Part shown: positions 57,865-64,000 of the stretch, piece after piece | Layout of the letters: every line of letters begins with the position of its first letter | Position numbering within the stretch: the first letter of the stretch is position 1 | Assembly (NCBI GenBank): GCA_022419385.1 | Contig: JAJUBI010000002.1 | Location: 2,046,001-2,110,000 of the forward strand | DNA length: 64,000 nucleotides | Direction of reading: 5' to 3' | DNA from: Paraconiothyrium sp. Pb-2020 | Taxonomy: Eukaryota; Ascomycota; Dothideomycetes; Pleosporales; Didymosphaeriaceae | Notes under the pieces: generated by a model | Told to the model about the DNA's origin: nothing | Databases searched by the model: none | The model's input: only the letters and a program-made list of their open reading frames with translations | Program-made: the position numbers and the translations under genes

Positions 57865-59403
57865 ATGCGCGGTCTCACCCTCTTTGCCTCGGCTGCGATG
57901 CCGCTACTTGCAGCTGCAGAATGTCCTGACTACTCCGATTACTCCAAGGTGGTGCACGAACCGTTAAGCTCGGGGAAATACAAGCTTGCCTACCAGAGGC
58001 CCTCTGAAGACTGCCGGACTTTCAAGTCTCAGGGCGTCGAAGACACGCTGACTCGCTTCGAAAGCATTATCAAAGACCCCGATCTGTACCGCCTCTTCCA
58101 GAACGCGTATCCCAATACCTTGGACACGGCTGTGAAATGGAAGGGCGTCGCAGCGGACAACGGGGATGAGGAACTTACCTTTCTGATCACGGGCGACATC
58201 AATGCCATGTGGCTGCGTGACTCGTCGAATCAAATGCAAAGCTATCTCCCATTGTTGAACGCGAGCAGCGACCCCAATTCCCTCGCGAGTTTATACAGAG
58301 GTGTCATCAACCTGCAGGCAAGATATCTGCTCACGTCTCCCTACTGTAACTCGTTCCAACCCCCAGTCGAGAGCAACATCCCGCCTGCCGAAAACCCGTC
58401 GGCGAGCAATGACGTTGTTGTACCGGCGTACAGTAACCAGTCGGTCTTCGAATGCAAGTACGAGCTCGATTCATTGGCTGCCTTCCTCGAAGTCTCTACA
58501 AATTATTATAATGCCACCGGAGACGCAGAGTTCTTTGGGAAGTTCCATTGGGTGGAAGCGATCGAGGCGGTTCTGAAGGTTGCCGAGGAGATGACAACGC
58601 CCACATACGGCGAAGACGGGAGGGTGCTGGAGAGTCCGTACAGATTCAATCGGGACACGGACCGTGCAACGGAAACCTTCGCCAACGACGGTATCGGCAA
58701 CCCCGTAGCAAACGGCACCGGACTGATCAGGAGCGGATTCCGGCCTAGCGATGACTCTACCATCTATCAATTCTACATCCCTGCCAACATGATGTTCAGC
58801 GCCTATCTCAAATCGGCTTCTGAAATCATGAGCAAGGTCGACAGCGGAAAGTCAGCATCTCTTGCCACGCAGATGTCGGAGCTCTCGAGCTCGATCCAGG
58901 AAGCTATTGAGACACATGCCACGGTCACGCACCCGAAGTATGGAAAGATCTATGCGTTTGAGATTGACGGCTTTGGCTCCCAGAACATCATGGACGATGC
59001 AAACATTCCATCGCTTCTCTCCGCTCCCTTCAACACGTACCCGGTCAACGAGGAGACGTACGCCAACACGCGGGAGCTCGTCCTCAGCGCGTCGAACCCA
59101 TACTTTATGCGCGGACCTGTGATCAACGCAGTAGGCGGCCCGCACCAAGGACCCGGGATGGCATGGCCCATGGCTTCGATTGTCAGAATCCTGACGACTG
59201 ACGATGACGACGAGATCGAGAGGGAGCTGAAGCAGATTGTGAGTAGCACGGCGGGACTCGGACTGGTACACGAGAGTATCAACAGCTTCAACGAGACAGA
59301 TTGGACGCGGCAATGGTTCAGCTGGGCGAACGGCTTGTTTGGGCAGATGATGTTGGACTTGGAGGACAGGAAGCCGGCTCTGCTGAGCACGAGCTTCCAG
59401 TGA
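57865..59403 (+). CDS. Secreted GH125 exo-alpha-1,6-mannosidase
   Basis: An intronless frame of 512 aa from the ATG at 57865. A signal peptide (MRGLTLFASAAMPLLAAAEC) begins the protein. Family hallmarks follow: ITGDINAMWLRDSSNQMQSY near the N-terminus, FECKYELDSLAAF, the RSGFRPSDDSTIYQFYIPAN block with the expected acid region, FMRGPVINAVGGPHQGPGM and the C-terminal ESINSFNETDWTRQWFSWAN block with the expected base region. GH125 enzymes are metal-independent and hydrolyse non-reducing alpha-1,6-mannose from N-glycans, here likely secreted or in the secretory pathway. Several NxS/T sites suggest the protein is itself glycosylated. The divergent Upc2-like regulator is the nearest neighbour. An upstream in-frame ATG (57718) is possible but would bury the signal sequence. 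Confidence 0.9.
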   Translation: MRGLTLFASAAMPLLAAAECPDYSDYSKVVHEPLSSGKYKLAYQRPSEDCRTFKSQGVEDTLTRFESIIKDPDLYRLFQNAYPNTLDTAVKWKGVAADNGDEELTFLITGDINAMWLRDSSNQMQSYLPLLNASSDPNSLASLYRGVINLQARYLLTSPYCNSFQPPVESNIPPAENPSASNDVVVPAYSNQSVFECKYELDSLAAFLEVSTNYYNATGDAEFFGKFHWVEAIEAVLKVAEEMTTPTYGEDGRVLESPYRFNRDTDRATETFANDGIGNPVANGTGLIRSGFRPSDDSTIYQFYIPANMMFSAYLKSASEIMSKVDSGKSASLATQMSELSSSIQEAIETHATVTHPKYGKIYAFEIDGFGSQNIMDDANIPSLLSAPFNTYPVNEETYANTRELVLSASNPYFMRGPVINAVGGPHQGPGMAWPMASIVRILTTDDDDEIERELKQIVSSTAGLGLVHESINSFNETDWTRQWFSWANGLFGQMMLDLEDRKPALLSTSFQ

Positions 59404-59845
59404 GGCAAGCGTGCGAGGTGACGTTGCACCACGGAAGGTCAACATGGCTAATTAGCTAATGGTATGCATGCAACCGTGCTGAGCTTGATATCGGCGTTCC
59501 CTAGCCGTTCCACGTACTGTCGGAAGCAGAGCGTACAGGTTGCCTCTTGGGGTCAGCAGCTCCCCGTGTTATCGTGTGTGTGTGGCCGGGAGACATGTCG
59601 ATGTCCAGGAAGGCTTCTGCAACTGCGGACGTTTGAGCGGTCCTATGACCAAGACGTGGGAAGGCTATTTCGGATGGGCGCGCGGTGTGTCAAGCAGATG
59701 AGGATGTCGCTCTGGATGCAAGGCTGTGACTGCGCCTGGTTGCACGGCGCGCGGCTGTCGAGCGCGTGCAGTCGGCTGTTTGCTTTGCTGCAGCGTGTTT
59801 CTCTGGCGGCTCTCTCGCGGTCGGCTGCATGGGCGCGTACAAGAG

Positions 59846-59873
59846 GGCGTGGACGTGGGCGTGGGCGTGGGCA
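59846..59873 (+). repeat. GCGTGG hexanucleotide-type tandem repeat
   Basis: About four imperfect copies of GCGTGG/GACGTG near 59,850. It is simple-sequence DNA in an intergenic region. Confidence 0.7.
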
Positions 59874-59906
59874 TGAGGCCTGGCGTTTCAGCTGGCGCAT
59901 TGACGC

Positions 59907-59936
59907 CATCGCATCGCATCTCATCTCATCTCATCG
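59907..59936 (+). repeat. Pentanucleotide microsatellite, CATCG/CATCT
   Basis: About six copies of a CATC(G/T) unit in a row. Variation between the G and T forms makes it imperfect. Confidence 0.75.
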
Positions 59937-60039
59937 GCGCAGATGACAAGCCAGTTGCGTGTTTGCCCCACCCGCTAGCAGGAGCAGACTGCTTGGGACA
60001 GACAGGCAGGTTTCGGGTCGTGGTGCAGCCCCAGCAACT

Positions 60040-60040
<1 letters not shown>

Positions 60041-60073
<33 letters not shown>
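60041..60073 (+). repeat. CTGG tetranucleotide microsatellite
   Basis: Eight perfect CTGG units in a row. It is likely length-polymorphic between strains. Confidence 0.9.
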
Positions 60074-61178
60074 GCGCGGGCCGGGGTAGGCGAGGTCAGG
60101 GGCCGCTCCGCAACCTTGGAACCAGCACTGCTCTCTACACCTCCTGTCCTGCTCTGATGCTTTGATGCTGCCTCCACGGCGGCGGCGGAAGACGACGGCG
60201 ACGGTGCGATGAAGGCGGGAGGCCGGCTGGGCCCCTCTCTCCGCAGACGTAGACAGAGCCTCCCTCCGTTGCGTCGGCGGCTGCCACTCCAGCGTCCCAG
60301 TAAATTTCTCATCTCAGCTCCTCTCAAATCAAACCTCGTCGTGACTGGTGCTCCACCTGCACCAAACAGCCGTGGCTTCCCGATACACTAACAACTAGGG
60401 AGATCGACGGCGCCTTCCAACCAAAACAACCTTTGCACCTTCGCAGCTGTCCACAACCTCATGCCAGCCCTCTTCCTGCTCCTCTCTTCTACACAACACA
60501 CCGCTACACGCCATCTACTTTTTTGGACCACCAGCCGTTAGGTTTCGCATCCTCCCGTTTCGACCACAACTCTGCGCTCTGCATTAAGCGCTGAGGCTGC
60601 TTTCTCCTTTCATCCAACATCCCCAGCGCCAATTGGACCAATCTCGTCCTCGACTATTTGCGGCGCGCCCCTTGGGATCCCACGCCCCAGCCTTGTGCAT
60701 CAAACATCTTGCTCTGGACAACTGCATTTCTCCGAGTGGCTTTGCATTCATCTTATCGACAAGGCTCTCAAACTTGGCCCTGTTCGTTTCAAGTGCTTGA
60801 ACCAAGCGCCCTGGGACCGCATCCTCGTCCGGCACATCACTCTAGTCAGCTATTCCCCCTGTTGGGCCAATCACCTGGCATTGCTGAGTTGCATAACCTC
60901 TCCGACGATCGAGTTGCCGTGTCATTAATTCAGTGTTATTTTCTCGGCTGCAGCCACGCGTACCATACATTCTTCCCACGTTTGGTCTGAAGCCACCTCT
61001 TAACAAGCTGCGTACCTAATACGAATACAGCAGGGTCGGCAATATGACCTTCTAATTTGGCCCTCTGGTCACAGCAGTTTCATGCCACCCATGCCGCGGT
61101 TGGCCTGCTAGGATTCAAACAAGACACTGCCCCCATCCCGCATCCTTCTCGCTTTAAGGCCCTGGCCTACCCAGCATC

Positions 61179-63335
61179 ATGGGTTCCACAACACTCTTTA
61201 CCTTCCTGTTGTATGTCGTCTCCTCGGCCTGCCTTATATCCTAATGTCCAGCTGACTTTTTTTTTTTTGGCTTTAGTGAGCATCCTACCCGGGTTCAGAG
61301 TGTTGAGTTGCTCGGTTCTTGGGATAACTTTTCCAAACCATATCAGTTACAACGTGACCGACGAAGAGGTCACGGCATCTGGGCAGGGTGTTTCACCTTC
61401 GACAACATCATTTGTGACGGTGACCTGAAGAACGTGGGTCAAGGCCGAAGCGGTGCCCTCCGAATGGGTGGGACTTACTGGTACTATGTGAGTACATCGT
61501 GTCCCCTTCGCACGTGCTCGACGACATAATGAGACTCTTCTCCCTTTCAGTCATCATGTACCAGAGATGTAACCTTCACTAACCTCGTCCAGTACAGCGT
61601 GGACGGCGTTGAGGAACGCCACAACTCTGCCGAACCATCGACAACGGCGTGCCCGTTACTTCCTGGTCAGCGACTGAACGTTCTCGAGGTCCCTCGTGAG
61701 TCAGAAAGCCGCCACGTCGTGGGAGACGCAGATGTTTTCACCCGCAACCCAAAGGACAAGTTCCTTACGCCAGTCCCGCCTGTTCCAGAGAAAACGTTGC
61801 CCTCTCCTCGTCTAGGAAACCTTTGTAGCGAACCGTATCGTGTCCCTGCAGTCTCGCTCACTACACCAAGATCCGCTACATATCCCTACACAACCGCAGC
61901 GTACTCACCCGGTCCCGCACGACATGCGCGAAGTGCATCCACTACACCTGCCTTGTCTTCGACAGCCCTGTTTGCCGACTTCAAGGGCTTGAAGGAGAAG
62001 TTTGCGCAGAAGAGGTCAGCTTCACATGCAAGGGCAGGCTCAAGGAACATCCGCCATCTAGAGATAGGAGCGCCTACTTTGATCAGCAGCACAGCCGAGG
62101 AAGTCAATCTCGTGCCATTGCCGTCGCTTCAAAGAAGCCCGATGCCTTCGCCCTCACCAACCCCCGGGACGTCAAAGTCCCTCCCCTCCGCCCCCATTGT
62201 GCCAAACACAGCTACTTCCTTGCCAGCATCTGTGAGGGAAAAGTTGCGAGAATTCTCGCCTCTCGGCTCGCACCCAATACACCCAGCAAATGATCTCATC
62301 TTACCATCATTATCTGCCAGCGGATTTGCTCACGGCACGCGGCCGCGCTCACGATCGGACGTTGCCCCAACTACGGCAGGCTCACTTTGTGCCCCGGCCA
62401 GTGTTGTCCGAGCAAACTCAACCGATACGAGGCGAACGAAGCTCTTCTGCAATGAGCCATGGATATCATCACCGAGACTCCCACGGCAGCACGAGATAGA
62501 CCCCGACACAGCAGCCAAGGATGCCCTTGTTCTCCAAAGGACCCCTGTAGCCCTCGAGCCTCCATCCATAGACGCACGCCCAACCTCAAGGCACGGGGGC
62601 GATTGCAGTCTTCGCTTGCGTAACTCGGCAATGTCCACAGACAAGGAACTACCACCTCTACCACGTTATCTCGTTCCCGCCCCGCTGTACGCATGCAACA
62701 GTGCGGACTCTAGTCCAAAGATGGATGAAGCGCCGGAAGAGCACGAGTATCAGGAAATCCAGGTCGATGATGCACGATTCCAGATGCTGTCGGAACGCAG
62801 GGGGGGGCATTTCTCAATCTGGAGCGCCGAGTCCGGCGCGTTCAGCTCCCCGACATCTGACGACGATGAAGTCTATTCGCCTACTTTCAGCTCCTTGACC
62901 AGTGACTGTAGTGAGGCCGGTTCCCCGCGGCGATTCTCGCGATTCTCTATTAGCGATTACATACACAGCCCCGAGCGCGACTCTGCATTCTTTGAAGAAG
63001 ATCTCGGAAAGAACGAGCAACATGGGTCTACGGCGAATGACGACATCTCTGCCATGCTGCCAAAGCTCGAGGAACTGCACCTCTCATCGTTCGGGCCCAG
63101 TCTCTTCAACCTCGACATTCAGCACGCAGACTCCGCGCCCCGCAGGCAAGCCGCATGCTTCGGGCTAGGCTTTCAGGGCTACAAGCTACCGGAAGATGAA
63201 ACATCGTCCAGGGTGACCGTAACCAAAACCTCGCTCCACTCTCAGCTTGCGATACGACACGGCCGCGGCAGCTCCATCAGCCGCAACGAAACGCTTGTCA
63301 ACGACTTTGGCTTTCTCGGTGATGCCGTCAATTGA
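61179..63335 (+). CDS. E-set/AMPK-CBM-like domain protein with long disordered tail
   Basis: Three exons (61179–61210, 61277–61487, 61593–63335) give 661 aa. The N-terminal domain reads VQSVELLGSWDNFSKPYQLQ, CFTFDNIICDGD and MGGTYWYYYSVDGVEE, the strand-turn order of the carbohydrate-binding E-set found in AMPK beta subunits (CBM48), in which the GSWDNF turn contacts glycogen. Residues from about 95 on are disordered and Ser/Pro-rich (for example ELPPLPRYLVPAPLYA) with many likely phosphosites. Fungal proteins of this type are uncharacterised; binding to glycogen or starch-like glucan is inferred. The second intron could use an earlier AG (after CTTTCAG), but only the 61593 acceptor keeps WYYYSVDG in phase. 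The first intron carries a run of about 12 T just before its AG. Confidence 0.77.
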
Positions 63336-64000
63336 AAGTGCTCGGATCGCTCACTTCGCTTCACAGTACATGTTCGACTTTACATTTCCTCTGTACTAGA
63401 TTTTTAGTATACCCATTTCCGCTTCGCAGCTTTCCTGAGCGACAACCTTCTCCGACCTTTACAGCGAGCTTTCTACCTACACTGCATATCCATGATTTCG
63501 GCTTCCGGTTCACTTTTCGCATTCTACACACCACAGCAATGCTGCATTTAGCGATGGCGTTTGATTTTAGGGACAATTCTCCAGCAACGACTTTTACTTA
63601 CCATGTCAAAAACATGATATTGCGCTGGTCGGCGAGGCGCTCGACAGCATAGGTGGAAATGGGACACATAGGGCCCATAAGATGTTGAGTTATCGTGTGA
63701 ATTACTAGCGAAGCATTTGACTGTGGACATAGCGCCTGCGGAGATGTTTGGCAGTTTAGACAGTACCTTCGTAGCAAGAAGACTGACTATTGTTAAATCA
63801 TACGGGAACGTCATGAGCATGATATGAAATTCGATGTGACGACGGCTGCACGAGTAACGCGCATGAGATGCTTACGCCTGAAGTCGCCTGTGCCCTCGTT
63901 GTTTACTGTCTTGCAACTATGCATTGCTGCGCCACGCAGGGCGAACTTGTAGGCTTTTGCCAACAAGGAATGGATCCGAAACGCTTACACGAATCAACTT
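63336..64000. other. Downstream region at window end
   Basis: About 665 bp after the last gene. A 90-codon minus-strand frame (63,548–63,820) has no recognisable feature. The next gene is likely outside the window. Confidence 0.4.

Larger units (their letters stand above)
59404..61178. promoter_or_regulatory. Long upstream region of the E-set protein, with microsatellites
   Basis: About 1.8 kb. The first half is GC-rich and contains three microsatellites, listed separately. The second half (60,380–60,620) is CT/CA-rich and typical of fungal promoters and leaders. No coding frame here resembles a protein. Confidence 0.5.

Overview
The window is nuclear DNA of a filamentous ascomycete, probably a dothideomycete. 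It shows frequent 45–65 bp GT–AG introns with CTNAC-type branch sites, Zn2Cys6 regulators, fungal NLR, F-box, GH125 and TRI12-type families, and no operons or Shine-Dalgarno sites. The class-level placement is inference from gene families and gene structure only. I rebuilt 23 loci by joining exons by hand. Most are intact; one is a clear pseudogene, one has a single-base frameshift, and two have an unresolved splice or frame junction.

Layout. 0.1–3.5 kb (minus strand): a Zn2Cys6 regulator and a Gfo/Idh/MocA dehydrogenase. 4.0–5.4 kb: a decayed F-box-type gene. 5.8–8.8 kb: an EXPERA-domain ER membrane protein and a TRI12-like MFS exporter, convergent. 9.7–16.0 kb (minus): a serine/proline-rich protein of unknown function and condensin SMC2. 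18.6–26.5 kb (plus): an OPT oligopeptide transporter with a frameshift, then a 1,521-residue NACHT/ankyrin NLR. 27.4–34.3 kb: an OGFr-domain protein, a four-exon complex I B15/NDUFB4-like subunit (minus), a glutathione S-transferase and a double-BTB protein. 34.6–42.6 kb (minus): a small secreted protein candidate, a PHD-finger protein, a five-exon SDR and a secreted berberine-bridge-type FAD oxidase. 44.2–51.7 kb (plus): an emopamil-binding (sterol isomerase) family protein and a very long DH/PH-like protein. 54.9–63.3 kb: a one-helix membrane protein, an Upc2-like Zn2Cys6 regulator with an abnormal splice acceptor, a GH125 alpha-mannosidase and an E-set (AMPK-CBM-like) protein with a long disordered tail. 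Gene-poor blocks lie at 16.0–18.6, 35.0–36.7, 42.6–44.2, 51.7–54.9 and 59.4–61.2 kb.

Functionally the genes are mixed: chromosome structure, respiration, sterol/ER membrane, transport, signalling and secreted carbohydrate or redox enzymes. There is no biosynthetic core gene such as a PKS, NRPS or terpene synthase, so this is not a classical metabolite cluster. The most system-like locus is the NLR at 21.7–26.5 kb, a probable non-self recognition or regulated cell death receptor. The other points of interest are the signs of local decay (F-box pseudogene, OPT frameshift, missing splice AG) and several small multi-exon genes that single-ORF scans miss.
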